Of a stretch of 64,000 nucleotides of DNA, positions 44,416 through 53,398 are shown in pieces (within the stretch, counting starts at the first letter, position 1; each line of letters starts with the position of its first letter). Position numbers and translations under genes: made by a program. The notes under the pieces were generated by a model that saw nothing but the letters and a program-made list of their open reading frames with translations, had not been told where the DNA came from and searched no databases. This DNA is from Sandaracinaceae bacterium (lineage in GTDB: Bacteria; Myxococcota_A; Polyangia; Polyangiales; Sandaracinaceae), in the NCBI GenBank assembly GCA_020633195.1, contig JACKEC010000016.1, positions 186,001 through 250,000 on the forward strand. Reading direction: 5' to 3'.

Positions 44416-45777
44416 ATGCAGGCACCCATGGAAGCGAAGGTCACCGTCGTCGGCGCCGGTCTCGCGGGGTGCGAGTGTGCGTGGCAGCTCGCCGAGCGCG
44501 GCGTCTCCGTCGACCTCGTCGAGCAGAAGCCGCTCGCGCGCACGCCCGCGCAGAAGGCTGACGGCCTCGCCGAGCTCGTGTGCTCGAACTCGTTCCGCGG
44601 CGCCGATCTCGTCAACGCGGTCGGGCTCCTCAAGGAGGAGATGCGCCGCGCAGGTTCGCTCGTGATGAGCGCCGCGGAGATCGCGCGGGTCCCCGCCGGG
44701 GGCGCGCTCGCCGTCGATCGGGACGCGTTCAGCGAAGAGGTCACCAAGCGCGTGCACGCGCACCCGCGCATCGCGGTGCGCGCCGAGGTCGTCGAGGCGA
44801 TCCCCGACGTGCGCCCGCTCGTCCTCGCGACGGGGCCGCTCACCGGCGACGCGCTCGCCGCCGATCTAGCGCGGGTCGTCGGCCGGGATCACCTCGCGTA
44901 CTACGACGCGATCGCGCCGGTGGTCAGCGCCGACTCGATCAACTGGGACGTCGTCTTCCGGGCGAGCCGCTACGACAAGGGCGGCGACGCCGCGTACGGC
45001 AACTGCCCGATGACGAAGGAGCAGTACGAGGCCTTCGTCGCCGCCGTCGTCGCGGCCGAGAAGGTCGTCCCGCACGAGTTCGAGGAGGTCCGCTACTTCG
45101 AGGGCTGCCTGCCCGTCGAGGTGATGGCCGAGCGGGGGCTGCAGACGCTCGCGTTCGGGCCGATGAAGCCGGTCGGGCTCATGGATCCGCGCACCGGCAT
45201 GCGGCCGCACGCGGTGGTGCAGCTCCGGCAGGAGGACAAGCACGCGTCGGCCTACAACCTCGTCGGGTTCCAGACCCGCATGAAGTGGCCCGACCAGCAG
45301 CGCGTGTTCCGGACGATCCCGGGGCTCGAGGAGGCCGAGTTCGAGCGCCTCGGGAGCGTCCACCGCAACACCTACGTGGACTCGCCGCGCGCCCTCGACG
45401 ACGACCTCGCGCTCGTGAACCTGCCGGGCGTGTACCTCGCCGGCCAGATCAGCGGCGTCGAGGGCTACGTGGAGAGCGCGGCGATCGGGCTCGTGCTGGG
45501 CACCATGCTCGCGGCGCGCGCGCGCGGGGAGGCGCCGGTCCTGCCGCCCGAGACGACGGCGCTCGGCGGGCTCGTCCGGCACCTCCGCGACGACGCAAAG
45601 GACTTTGCGCCCTCCAACGTCGTCTGGAGCATGGTCCCGCCGCTCCCCGGCCGGAAGGTCCGCAAGCGCCGCGAGCGTCGCGAGCGCCTGGCGGCGCGAG
45701 CGCTCGAGGACCTCGGGCCGTGGCTCGAGGCGGTGGGCGTCGCGCGGCCGGAGGCGCCGCACGCGGTGGGGGCGTGA
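44416..45777 (+). CDS. trmFO: tRNA (uracil-5-)-methyltransferase, folate/FAD-dependent
   Basis: 453 residues. FAD-binding loop VTVVGAGLAGCECAWQLAERG at the N-terminus and the family-specific stretches VCSNSFRGADLVNAVGLLKEEMRR, FEGCLPVEVMAERG, MKPVGLMDPRTG and NLPGVYLAGQISGVEGYVESAAIG are all present. The enzyme makes ribothymidine at position 54 of tRNA using methylenetetrahydrofolate and FADH2. Two in-frame ATGs (44416 and 44428) are possible starts. Cys residues in VCSNSF and FEGCLP include the catalytic Cys pair. The stop overlaps the next start (GTGA). Confidence 0.95.
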   Translation: MQAPMEAKVTVVGAGLAGCECAWQLAERGVSVDLVEQKPLARTPAQKADGLAELVCSNSFRGADLVNAVGLLKEEMRRAGSLVMSAAEIARVPAGGALAVDRDAFSEEVTKRVHAHPRIAVRAEVVEAIPDVRPLVLATGPLTGDALAADLARVVGRDHLAYYDAIAPVVSADSINWDVVFRASRYDKGGDAAYGNCPMTKEQYEAFVAAVVAAEKVVPHEFEEVRYFEGCLPVEVMAERGLQTLAFGPMKPVGLMDPRTGMRPHAVVQLRQEDKHASAYNLVGFQTRMKWPDQQRVFRTIPGLEEAEFERLGSVHRNTYVDSPRALDDDLALVNLPGVYLAGQISGVEGYVESAAIGLVLGTMLAARARGEAPVLPPETTALGGLVRHLRDDAKDFAPSNVVWSMVPPLPGRKVRKRRERRERLAARALEDLGPWLEAVGVARPEAPHAVGA

Positions 45778-46172
45778 AGGGCTGGAAGAAGGCGGCGCTC
45801 GTCGCGCTCGCGACGGCGCCCATCGGCTTCGCGATCCTCGCGTTCGTGTTCATGGCGCGCAGCGAGCTCGCGTTCGACGAGGCGACCTGCCCGTTCGAGG
45901 AGCGCGAGGTGCGCGACGTGGGGCCCGGGGTTCGGGTCCGCGACGAGTCGCGCGCCTGTCAGCCCGGGGTCGAGGAGCACCGCTGGGTGGTGCTCCGCTC
46001 CGGCGAGGAGGATCTCGCGATCGGTCAGCGCCGCCTCGACGCGTCGATGTGGCGCGGCTACTCGTGGACCGCCGAGCTGCGCGAGGGTCACGTGCGCCTC
46101 GAGATCCGCGACCAGAGCCAGGACGAGGCCCGCGTCTTCAACGAGCGCCTCCCGGACGCCGGCCCGGGCTAG
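45774..46172 (+). CDS. Small single-pass membrane protein of unknown function
   Basis: 132 residues with a GTG start that overlaps the trmFO stop. One transmembrane helix near residues 7-27 (AALVALATAPIGFAILAFVF) is followed by a polar domain with two Cys (ATCPFEEREV and ESRACQPG) and a WRGYSWTAELREGHVRLEI strand. This fits a periplasmic domain with a disulfide. No family is recognised. The coupling to trmFO probably reflects expression rather than function. Confidence 0.65.
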   Translation: MKGWKKAALVALATAPIGFAILAFVFMARSELAFDEATCPFEEREVRDVGPGVRVRDESRACQPGVEEHRWVVLRSGEEDLAIGQRRLDASMWRGYSWTAELREGHVRLEIRDQSQDEARVFNERLPDAGPG

Positions 46173-46174
46173 CT

Positions 46175-47317
46175 TCAGAGCGAGCCGTCCGGGAACGCCT
46201 GGTCGAGGTAGTAGTTGCAGCCCTGACCGTGGCGGTCGCAGAGCCCCGACAGGGTGGCGCGGCAGCTCGCGACGGTCGGCGCCGGGGCGCGCGCGTAGTA
46301 CTCGCCGACGACGCGATCCGCGATCGCCGCGAGGGAGGCGCGAGCCGCCGCGGGGACCCCGGGCACCTCGAGGCCGGCGGTCGGCGTTCGGTAGACGCTC
46401 GCGAAGACGACCATCGCGAGGTACGCGTTGCCGAGCGCGGCGGGGTGCACGTTGTCCCGCGCGAAGACGTCGTAGGGGCGGACGCCCGGGACCCGGCCGG
46501 CCTCCACCGCCTCCATCAGGGCCGCGAGCGCGAGGGCGGCGGGCAGCACGCGGACGTGGACGCCGCGGCGGTGCCCGACCGCGCCCGCGATGCACTCGTA
46601 GAGCGGCAGCTCCTCGCGGACGAACCCGGCCCACGCGCGCCACGTCGAGAGCGTCGGCGGGTTGCCGTCGGAGAAGCCCCACCACGACTGGTAGAGGAAC
46701 ACCTGGTCCGGCGCCGCGCCCGGGACGCGGTCCACGAACCAGCCGACCTCCTCGAGGGTGCGCTCGAAGATCACGGTGCTGTGCGGGTCGGCGCGCTCGG
46801 TCACGACGAGCGTGTCGAAGCTCCGCCACGCGGGCGCCGCGTAGCGACCCTGATCGAGGTCCTCGTGCCGCGCGCGCGCGGTCGACCCGGGCGCGCTCTG
46901 GAACGTGCTGTGGTGCTGCTTGCCCGCCGCGCGCGCGAGGGCGGTGAGCGGGCCTCCGTCGACGGCGGGCGGCTCGAAGACGCCGTCGATGAGGCTGTGG
47001 CCGGTCGCGAAGATGGTGGCGTTGGTCCGCGGCGCCGCGAACCAACCGGTCGGCCCCGTCTCGGTCGGTCCGGTCTCGGTCGGTCCGGTCTCGGTCGGTC
47101 CGGGCTCGGTCGGCGTCTCGGTCGGTCCGGGCTCGGTCGGTCCCGTCTCGGTCGGCCCTGTCTCGGTCGGCCCCGTCTCGGTCTCCCCGGGCTCGGTCTC
47201 CCCGGACCCGGTCGGCGCGGGCGACGCCTCGTCGTGCGCCGTCACGGGCCCCGATCGGTCGGAGCCCGAGCACCCCATCGTGAGCAGCAGCGCGAGCGTG
47301 GTTCCGAGGGCCCTCAT
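46175..47317 (-). CDS. Lipoprotein with TETGP repeat and SGNH-hydrolase-like domain
   Basis: 380 residues from the ATG at 47317 (a GTG three codons earlier is possible). Lipobox LTMGC. Residues about 35-95 are a low-complexity linker of ETGPT/EPGPT units. The rest resembles an SGNH hydrolase: IFATGHSLIDG contains a G-x-S motif near the domain start and FARDNVHPAALGNAYL has the D-x-x-H-P pair typical of block V. The nucleophile Ser context is GHSL rather than GDSL, so activity is not certain. Acyl- or carbohydrate-esterase activity at the cell surface is the usual role. Convergent with 45774, two bases apart. Confidence 0.65.
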   Translation of the reverse strand: MRALGTTLALLLTMGCSGSDRSGPVTAHDEASPAPTGSGETEPGETETGPTETGPTETGPTEPGPTETPTEPGPTETGPTETGPTETGPTGWFAAPRTNATIFATGHSLIDGVFEPPAVDGGPLTALARAAGKQHHSTFQSAPGSTARARHEDLDQGRYAAPAWRSFDTLVVTERADPHSTVIFERTLEEVGWFVDRVPGAAPDQVFLYQSWWGFSDGNPPTLSTWRAWAGFVREELPLYECIAGAVGHRRGVHVRVLPAALALAALMEAVEAGRVPGVRPYDVFARDNVHPAALGNAYLAMVVFASVYRTPTAGLEVPGVPAAARASLAAIADRVVGEYYARAPAPTVASCRATLSGLCDRHGQGCNYYLDQAFPDGSL

Positions 47318-47371
47318 CGGACCCACGTATGACCGACGCGGCGGCCGCGCGCACGCGCCGCCGTTCGAGCC

Positions 47372-49486
47372 TCAGGGGGCCGAGCAGAGGTAGTCGAGGA
47401 CGTTGACGAAGAGGTTCTGCAGCGCGGGCTGCGTCCCCCCGGGGCCGGTCCAGTCGAGCAGCGCGCCGCTGCCGCTGCCGTTGCCGTTCCAGTAGACGAC
47501 CATCCCGCGGCCGGCGCCGATCCCCTCGGCGATGTTGAGCTTGCTCGTGCCCGACAGCTCGATCAGCCGCACCGAGCCGCCCGTCGGCGTGCACTGGTCG
47601 TGGTCCGTCGACGCCGCGGTGAGCGCCTCGCCCATCGTGAAGGTCTGGGCGGGCCCGCGCATGATCCGGTGGGTCGCGTCGACCACCGTCATCGCGCTGC
47701 CGAACGGCCCGTCACCCGGCGCCGAGCAGCGCACGAGGCCCGCGAGCGGCGCGTCGGTGGGGCTCCCGAGCGAGTCGTAGCCCGTCACGATGAGCCGGCC
47801 GCCCGCCTCGACCCACGCGCTCAGCGCGGCGAGCTCGGTCGCGCTCAGGACGCGGTCGTGCTGGTGGAAGACGAGGTGCGTGTACCCCGCGAGCGTCGTC
47901 GCGCTGGACGTGTGCACCCCCGTGGTCCCGTTGTTCGAGAGCACGTCGAACGAGTGGCCGTTGGTGGTGAACAGGCCCTGGATGGTCGTGTCGGTGAACT
48001 GCGTCTCCTGCGAGATGAGCCCCCAGTAGCAGCCCGCGAAGGTGCCGCAGCGGCCGGGCGGCACGGTGCACACGCCGGCGGTGCAGTCGCTCGCGTCGTC
48101 GCAGCGCGCGCGGTCCGGACAGCGCGGGCACCCGCTCGAGCCGCCGCAGTCGATGTCCGTCTCGTCGCCGTTGGCGACGCCGTCGCTGCACGTCGGCGCG
48201 CGGCACATGTTGCCCATGCACACGCCGTCGAGGCAGTCGCGCGCGAGGACGCAGCGCTGCCCCGTCATGCAGCCGATGCACATGCTCCCGCCGCAGTCGA
48301 GGTCGGTCTCCTCGGCGTTGGTCACGCCGTCGCCGCAGCCTGGCGCGTTGCAGAGCCCCGTCGGCCCGTCGCACAGCATCGACATGCAGTCCGACGGGAC
48401 CGCGCACATGCGCCCGGGCGCGCAGCCGGGGCAGAGCGTGCCGCCGCAGTCCACGTCGGTCTCGTCGCGGTTCCGGACCGAGTCCATGCACGAGACGCAC
48501 GCGCCGCCGAGGCAGTCGCCGGAGGCGCAGTCCGAGTCCACCAGGCAGACGCCGCGATCGGGGCAGCCGGGGCACGCCGTGCCGCCGCAGTCGATGTCGG
48601 TCTCGTCCTGGTTCATCACGCCGTCGACACACGAGAGGCAGACGCCGCCGATGCAGCTGTTGCTCTCGCAGTCGGAGTCGACCAAGCACATGTCGCCGTC
48701 GGCGCACGGGTCGCACAGGCCTCCGCCGCAGTCCACGTCGGTCTCCTCGGCGTCGCGCACGCGGTCCATACAGGACACGCAGCCGCCGTCGAGGCATCGC
48801 CGACCTTCGCAGTCCGCGTCGACGTTGCACGCGAGCCCGTCGCGGCAGCCGGGGCACACGCCGCCGCCGCAGTCGACGGAGGTCTCGTCCTGGTTCTGGA
48901 CGCTGTCGTTGCAGGCGGCGTCGGTGCAGGTGCCGGCCGCGCAGATGAGGCTCGTGCAGTCGGTGTTGTCGTCGCACACGAGGCCGCCGTTGCACGCGGG
49001 GCAGACCGAGCCGCCGCAGTCGACGTCGGTCTCCTCACCGTTCATCGAGCCGTCCTCGCAGTCGCTCATCGTGCACATGCCGCCGCGGCAGCGCCCGCTG
49101 AGGCACTGGTCGTTGCTCGAGCACGGCTCGCCGCCCGGGCACAGCCCGCAGTCGCCGCCGCAGTCGCGGCCGGTCTCGCGGCCGTTGCGCACCCCGTCGG
49201 TGCAGGTCGGGACGAGGCAGCGGCCGCGCGTGCACACGCCGCTCTCGCAGTCGTCGGCGGTGCGGCAGCTGTCCCCGTCGGCGCACGGCGGGCAGGAGCC
49301 GCCGCAGTCGACGGCGCTCTCGTCTCCGTCGAAGACCCGGTTGTCGCAGCTCGCGCCGGCGCCCGAGTCACCCGCGCCCGCGTCGAAGCGGGGCCCGGCG
49401 TCGGGGAGCGGCGGGATGGGGGGCGGCCCCGAGTTGCAAGCGACGAGGAGGAGCGAAGCGAAGGCGAGAGCCGAAGTACGAAGCAT
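47372..49486 (-). CDS. Cys-rich repeat lipoprotein with C-terminal GATase-like domain
   Basis: 704 residues from the ATG at 49486 (TATCCT eight bases upstream). Lipobox LLLVAC. Residues about 45-450 hold about nine copies of a repeat of the form DGV.N..ETDVDCGG..CP.C..G..C....DC.S..C..G.C, each with about eight Cys, giving a long disulfide-stiffened stalk. The C-terminal 230 residues (SFDVLSNNGTTG, YTHLVFHQHDRVLS and LSAWVEAGGRLIVTGYDS) resemble a ThuA/GATase1-like fold without the catalytic Cys. It should be displayed on the surface. Ligand unknown. Confidence 0.8.
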   Translation of the reverse strand: MLRTSALAFASLLLVACNSGPPPIPPLPDAGPRFDAGAGDSGAGASCDNRVFDGDESAVDCGGSCPPCADGDSCRTADDCESGVCTRGRCLVPTCTDGVRNGRETGRDCGGDCGLCPGGEPCSSNDQCLSGRCRGGMCTMSDCEDGSMNGEETDVDCGGSVCPACNGGLVCDDNTDCTSLICAAGTCTDAACNDSVQNQDETSVDCGGGVCPGCRDGLACNVDADCEGRRCLDGGCVSCMDRVRDAEETDVDCGGGLCDPCADGDMCLVDSDCESNSCIGGVCLSCVDGVMNQDETDIDCGGTACPGCPDRGVCLVDSDCASGDCLGGACVSCMDSVRNRDETDVDCGGTLCPGCAPGRMCAVPSDCMSMLCDGPTGLCNAPGCGDGVTNAEETDLDCGGSMCIGCMTGQRCVLARDCLDGVCMGNMCRAPTCSDGVANGDETDIDCGGSSGCPRCPDRARCDDASDCTAGVCTVPPGRCGTFAGCYWGLISQETQFTDTTIQGLFTTNGHSFDVLSNNGTTGVHTSSATTLAGYTHLVFHQHDRVLSATELAALSAWVEAGGRLIVTGYDSLGSPTDAPLAGLVRCSAPGDGPFGSAMTVVDATHRIMRGPAQTFTMGEALTAASTDHDQCTPTGGSVRLIELSGTSKLNIAEGIGAGRGMVVYWNGNGSGSGALLDWTGPGGTQPALQNLFVNVLDYLCSAP

Positions 49487-49545
49487 CACGGCACAGGATA
49501 CGACGGGAACGCCCGTGACGCAGGGAAGGGGCGCGCGCCCAGCCC

Positions 49546-50478
49546 TCAGGTCTCCTCGTCGTCTTCGTCGTGCGCCATCGGGTGGGCGCGATCGTAGACC
49601 TCCATGAGGCGGTCGACGGTGAGGTGCGTGTAGCGCTGGGTGGTCGAGAGGCTCGCGTGGCCGAGCAGCTCCTGGATCGATCGGAGGTCCGCGCCCGCGT
49701 CGAGGAGGTGGGTGGCGCACGTGTGTCGCAGCGCGTGCGGGTGGAGGTCGCCGCGGCCCGCCCGGGTCCCGTAGCGACGCACGACGTCTTGCATCGCCCG
49801 CGGCGTCAGGTGGGTGCCGAAGCGGCCCAGGAAGACCGCGTCCGGGAGCTCCCCGTGCTTGGGGCGGAGCGTGCCGCGGACGAGCAGGTAGGCCTCGAGC
49901 GCCTCGAGCGACGCCCCGCCGAGCGGCACCAAACGCTGCTTTCCGCCCTTGCCGTGAACACGCACGCGCCGCTGACCTCGGTCGACGTCCTCGAGGCGCA
50001 GCCCCGCGATCTCGCTCACGCGGAGGCCGCCGCCGTAGAGCAGCTCGAGGATCGCGATGTCGCGCAGCGCGAGGCGGGGGTCGCGCTCGGTGTCCTCGCG
50101 CGGCGCCTCCACCACCCGGAAGGCCTCGTCCACCGTCAGGAAGCGGGGGAGGGTGCGCTTCACCCGAGGCGAGTCGAGCATCGCGGTCGGGTCGTCCTTC
50201 GCGTGGCCGCGCTTGACGAGGAACCGATAGAAGGAGCGGAGCGTCGCGATCTTGCGAGCGATCGTGGGGTTGCCGTTCGTCGCGAAGCGAGACGCGAGGA
50301 AGCCGCGCAGGAGGGCCGGCGCGAGCTGCGTCGCGTCGAGCGGGAGCGCCTGCTCCACGACCCAGTCGTGCAGCTCCCGGAGCGCGCGGCCGTACGTCTC
50401 CACGGTGCGCGGCGAGCTGCGCTTCTCCGCGCGCAGGTAGCGCTCGAAGAGCGTGATCTGGTCGGCCAGGCGATCCAC
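49546..50478 (-). CDS. xerC: Tyrosine recombinase XerC-like
   Basis: 310 residues. The N-terminal SAM-like core-binding domain (ITLFERYLRAEKRSSPRTVETYGRAL) precedes the catalytic domain with LLYGGGLRVSEIAGL (Arg I), HALRHTCATHLLDAG (HxxR) and LGHASLSTTQRYTHL (His and nucleophile Tyr). Length and layout match XerC/XerD chromosome-dimer resolvases rather than phage integrases. There is no attachment site or phage gene nearby, which favours a housekeeping role. GTG/ATG start at 50478 next to GGAGGGAG upstream. Confidence 0.88.
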   Translation of the reverse strand: MDRLADQITLFERYLRAEKRSSPRTVETYGRALRELHDWVVEQALPLDATQLAPALLRGFLASRFATNGNPTIARKIATLRSFYRFLVKRGHAKDDPTAMLDSPRVKRTLPRFLTVDEAFRVVEAPREDTERDPRLALRDIAILELLYGGGLRVSEIAGLRLEDVDRGQRRVRVHGKGGKQRLVPLGGASLEALEAYLLVRGTLRPKHGELPDAVFLGRFGTHLTPRAMQDVVRRYGTRAGRGDLHPHALRHTCATHLLDAGADLRSIQELLGHASLSTTQRYTHLTVDRLMEVYDRAHPMAHDEDDEET

Positions 50479-50545
50479 GGGCTCCCTCCGTGTAGCGCCG
50501 GCGCCCGCGCCGAGTCGAGAAATCCGCTACGTTCCGCGCCTCCTC

Positions 50546-51177
50546 ATGCGCTTCGCCTACCTCCACGGCTTCGCGAGCGGGCCCCTTCGAAGAAGGGCCA
50601 GCGGCTCCGCGAGGTGTTCGCGGATCGCGCGGTCGAGCTCGCGAGCCCCGATCTCAACGTGCCCACCTTCCGGCAGCTCAGCCTCGCGGCGATGCTCGAG
50701 CGCGTCGATCGCCTCGACGCCGAGGAGGGCGACGAGGACGGCTGGGCGTTCGTCGGCTCGAGCCTCGGCGGCTGGCTCGCCGCGCGCTGGGCGGAGCTCC
50801 ATCCCGACCGGGCCCGCCGCCTGCTGCTCCTCTGCCCGGCCTTCGACATCGCGGCGCGCTGGCCCGCGCTGCTGCCCGCGGGCGCGATGGCGATGTGGCG
50901 GCGCGGGTCGCTGCTCCTGCCCGACGGGACGGGGACGCCGCAGCCCGTGCACTACGGCTTCTACGAAGAGGCCCTCGCGCAGCCGGCGTTCCCCGGGGTC
51001 TCGTGCCCGACCACCATCGTGCACGGCCGCGGCGACGACCGCGTCCCCATCGACAGCTCGCGCGGCTACGTGGCGGCGCACCCCCACGTGCGGCTCGTGG
51101 AGGTGGAGGACGGCCACGACCTCGTCGCGTCGCTCGATCGCGTCGAGCGCGAGGCGCTCGCGCTGCTCGAACCCTAG
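50546..51177 (+). pseudogene. YqiA-like esterase, frameshifted near its start
   Basis: An ATG at 50546 (TACGTT twelve bases upstream) opens MRFAYLHGFASGP, the start of YqiA/UPF0227-type alpha/beta hydrolases. The next residues only make sense one frame over: SKKGQRLREVFADRAVELASPDL, VGSSLGGWLAARWAELHP (nucleophile elbow GSSLGG) and VEDGHDLVASL (His). The switch lies at about 50581-50590 in CCCCTTCG, where one missing base would restore a full-length protein of about 210 residues. Everything after the break looks conserved, so this is either a recent mutation or a sequence error. Divergent from xerC. Confidence 0.75.
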
Positions 51178-51203
51178 CTGGCGGAAGCGACCCGGGTGCC
51201 TAC

Positions 51204-51611
51204 GTGGAGCGCGTGGACAAAGACGCACCCATCGAGGCCTTCATGACCGTGCTCCCGCACACCGTGGGCACCGATCAGACCATCGAGTACGCCCAGCACC
51301 TGATGGCGGAGCATCACATCCGCCACCTGCCGGTGTTGCGAGGCCGAACGCTCGAAGGCGTCGTCAGCGAGCGGGACCTCGCGCTCGCGGCGGGCTTCGA
51401 CGGCGTCGACGCCACCAAGACCAAGGTGGAGGAGGCGATGAGCCCGGTCCCCTACACCGTGAGCCGCAAGACCCACCTCGCCGAGGTCGTCCGCGAGATG
51501 GCCGACCGCAAGATCGGCTCCGCCCTCGTGGTCCACGACCATCAGGTCGCCGGGATCTTCACTGTCAGCGACGCGATGGCCCTGTTCGCGCGGGTGCTCG
51601 AGGAGGGCTGA
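51204..51611 (+). CDS. CBS-domain pair protein
   Basis: About 135 residues from the GTG at 51204 (51213 is an alternative). Two CBS motifs occupy the protein: IEAFMTVLPHTVGTDQTIEYAQHLMAEHHIRHLPVLRG and then VEEAMSPVPYTVSRKTHLAEV, SALVVHDHQVAGIFTVSD. Bateman modules bind adenosine nucleotides and regulate partner proteins. No partner domain is fused. It starts 26 bases after the esterase stop and converges with fabD, the stops adjacent. Confidence 0.85.
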   Translation: MERVDKDAPIEAFMTVLPHTVGTDQTIEYAQHLMAEHHIRHLPVLRGRTLEGVVSERDLALAAGFDGVDATKTKVEEAMSPVPYTVSRKTHLAEVVREMADRKIGSALVVHDHQVAGIFTVSDAMALFARVLEEG

Positions 51612-52502
51612 TCAGCTCCCGAGGATCTGCGCGAGCCGCTCGACGTCGCGGGGCTCCTCGCACGCGTGGGCTCGCATTCCGTCGACGCCGCGCGCGAGGT
51701 GACGGAGCACCTTGCCCGGCCCGCACGTGATCAGGTCGGTGACGCCGAGCCGCGCGAGGCTCCGCATCGAGCGCGCCCACCGTACCGGCCGCGCGAGCTG
51801 ACGCACGAGCAGGCGCGGGATGGCGTCGGCGGGAGCGAGCTCGCCCGTCGCGTTGGCCACCATCCTCGCGCGGGGCGGGTGGACTGGGAGCTGCGCGAGC
51901 GCCTCCCCGAAGGCGTCGGCCGCATCGCGCATCGACGGCGCGTGCCACGGGCCGCTGACCGCGAGGCGCCGGCTCGGGGCTTCGCGCGCCGCCGCGCGCA
52001 GCGCCGCGTCGTCGCCCGTGAGCACCCACTCGTCGACGGCGTTGTGCGCCGCGATGGCGATCGACCCGACGGCCTCGCCCGCCTCGAGCGCGCGCGCGAC
52101 GACCGCGAGATCGGCCGTCGACAGCGCGAGCATCCCGCCGGGTCGCCGCGTCGCGGCGCGCTCCATCGCGACGCCGCGCGCGGCCGCGAGGCGCACCGCG
52201 TCGGCCGACCCGATGGCCCCCGTCGCCGCCCACGCGGAGAGCTCGCCCAGCGAGTGCCCGAGCGTGACCTCGGGCGCGACGCCGCGCGCCGCGAGCGCCT
52301 CGAAGGCGCCGAGCCCCACCGCGACCATCGCGGGCTGCGCGCGCGAGGTCGCTCGGAGCGCGCGACCGCGGTGCAGCGCCTCGACGACGTCCGGGCCCGC
52401 GACGTCGAGGAGCTGGCGCGCGGCGGGGTAGGCCTCGGCCATCGCGACGCCCATCCGCGGCTCCTCGGCGCCCTGACCCGCGAACGCGACGGCGATCCTC
52501 AC
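51612..52502 (-). CDS. fabD: Malonyl-CoA:ACP transacylase
   Basis: 296 residues from the GTG at 52502, coupled to fabG by a GTGA overlap. FAGQGAEEPRMG at the N-terminus, VTLGHSLGELSAWA with nucleophile S84, and AVSGPWHAPSM with the catalytic His near 194 are the standard acyltransferase motifs; a conserved Arg near 110 (RGVAMERAA) binds the malonyl carboxylate. It loads malonyl groups onto acyl carrier protein for fatty-acid elongation. FabG is directly upstream but acpP and fabF are not in the window, so the usual fab cluster is incomplete here. Confidence 0.88.
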   Translation of the reverse strand: MRIAVAFAGQGAEEPRMGVAMAEAYPAARQLLDVAGPDVVEALHRGRALRATSRAQPAMVAVGLGAFEALAARGVAPEVTLGHSLGELSAWAATGAIGSADAVRLAAARGVAMERAATRRPGGMLALSTADLAVVARALEAGEAVGSIAIAAHNAVDEWVLTGDDAALRAAAREAPSRRLAVSGPWHAPSMRDAADAFGEALAQLPVHPPRARMVANATGELAPADAIPRLLVRQLARPVRWARSMRSLARLGVTDLITCGPGKVLRHLARGVDGMRAHACEEPRDVERLAQILGS

Positions 52503-53227
52503 AGCGACAGCCCGCCGTCCACGACGAGCGCCTGCCCGGTGACGTAGCTCGCGTCGCTCGAGGCCAGGAAGGCGACGGCGCTCGCGACCTCGCTCGCCTC
52601 GCCGAGGCGCGCCATCGGGATGTGGGCGGCGCGCGCGTCGCGGTGGCGACGGTCCATCCGCTTCACCATCCCCGCGTCGATGAGCCCGGGCACCACCGCG
52701 TTGACCCGGACCCCGCGCGGCGCGAGCTCGGTGGCGAGCGTGCGCGTGACGGCGAGGAGGCCGCCCTTGCTGGCCGAGTAGCCTGCCTGGCCGGGGCTCG
52801 CGCGCAGGCCGGCCACGGAGGCCAGGTGGACGATCGAGCCGCCGCCGCCGCCCATCATCGGCCGCACCACCGCGCGCGCGCAGCGCATCGCGCCGACGAG
52901 GTTGGTCTCGATCTCGGCGAGCCAGTCGCGCTCGGGGGCCATCGCGAAGAGCGCGTCGTGCGCGACGCCGTGCGCGCAGACGAGCACGTCGATCCTCGCG
53001 TGCCGCTCGATCACCGACGCGACCGCGGCGTCGACGCAGGCGCCGTCGGTCACGTCGAGGTGCACCGCGTAGCCCCCGCACGCCTCCGCGACCTCGGCCG
53101 CCTTGTCGGCCTCGCGACGGTAGCCGCACGCGACCTTCGCGCCCTCCGCGCTCAGGCGCTCGGCGATGGCGCGGCCGAGCCCGCGCGAGGCGCCGCTGAC
53201 GAGCGCTACCCGACCCTCCAACCTCAT
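52499..53227 (-). CDS. fabG: 3-oxoacyl-ACP reductase (SDR family)
   Basis: 242 residues from the ATG at 53227. SDR motifs: ALVSGASRGLGRAIAERL (TGxxxGxG equivalent), the Ser in SIVHLASVAG, and GYSASKGG with catalytic Tyr and Lys; NAVVPGLIDAGMVKRM follows. It reduces 3-oxoacyl-ACP with NADPH. The pairing with FabD supports the FabG assignment over other SDRs. The 171-base gap to the divergent hslV gene holds TACGAT about 45 bases upstream of this start. Confidence 0.82.
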   Translation of the reverse strand: MRLEGRVALVSGASRGLGRAIAERLSAEGAKVACGYRREADKAAEVAEACGGYAVHLDVTDGACVDAAVASVIERHARIDVLVCAHGVAHDALFAMAPERDWLAEIETNLVGAMRCARAVVRPMMGGGGGSIVHLASVAGLRASPGQAGYSASKGGLLAVTRTLATELAPRGVRVNAVVPGLIDAGMVKRMDRRHRDARAAHIPMARLGEASEVASAVAFLASSDASYVTGQALVVDGGLSL

Positions 53228-53359
53228 CGCTCGGCTCTCTCGCACGGCGTCATGGGACCTCGCAGTGCAGGCATCGTACCGCCTGGCGGCCCGGGGCCGC
53301 GTGGCCCGTCGCGTGCCTCGACGGCACACCTCGGTGTGCCGCCCGCTGCACACGATCGA

Positions 53360-53388
53360 TTGACGGGGGATGGCGCGATCCCTAGCTT
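53360..53388 (+). promoter_or_regulatory. Sigma70-like promoter of hslVU
   Basis: TTGACG (53360-53365), a 17-base spacer and TAGCTT (53383-53388) precede the hslV ATG (53399) by ten bases. This is the best -35/-10 pair in the window. No heat-shock CIRCE palindrome was seen. Confidence 0.6.
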
Positions 53389-53398
53389 GCCCCGACTC

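Noticed and set aside
46950..47215. Tandem DNA repeat as a mobile or regulatory element
   Set aside because: The 9/18-base GGTCGGTCC-type repeat is in frame and encodes the TETGP linker of a lipoprotein.
49546..50478. Phage or integrative-element integrase
   Set aside because: Length and layout match XerC; no attachment repeats, tRNA or phage genes are nearby.
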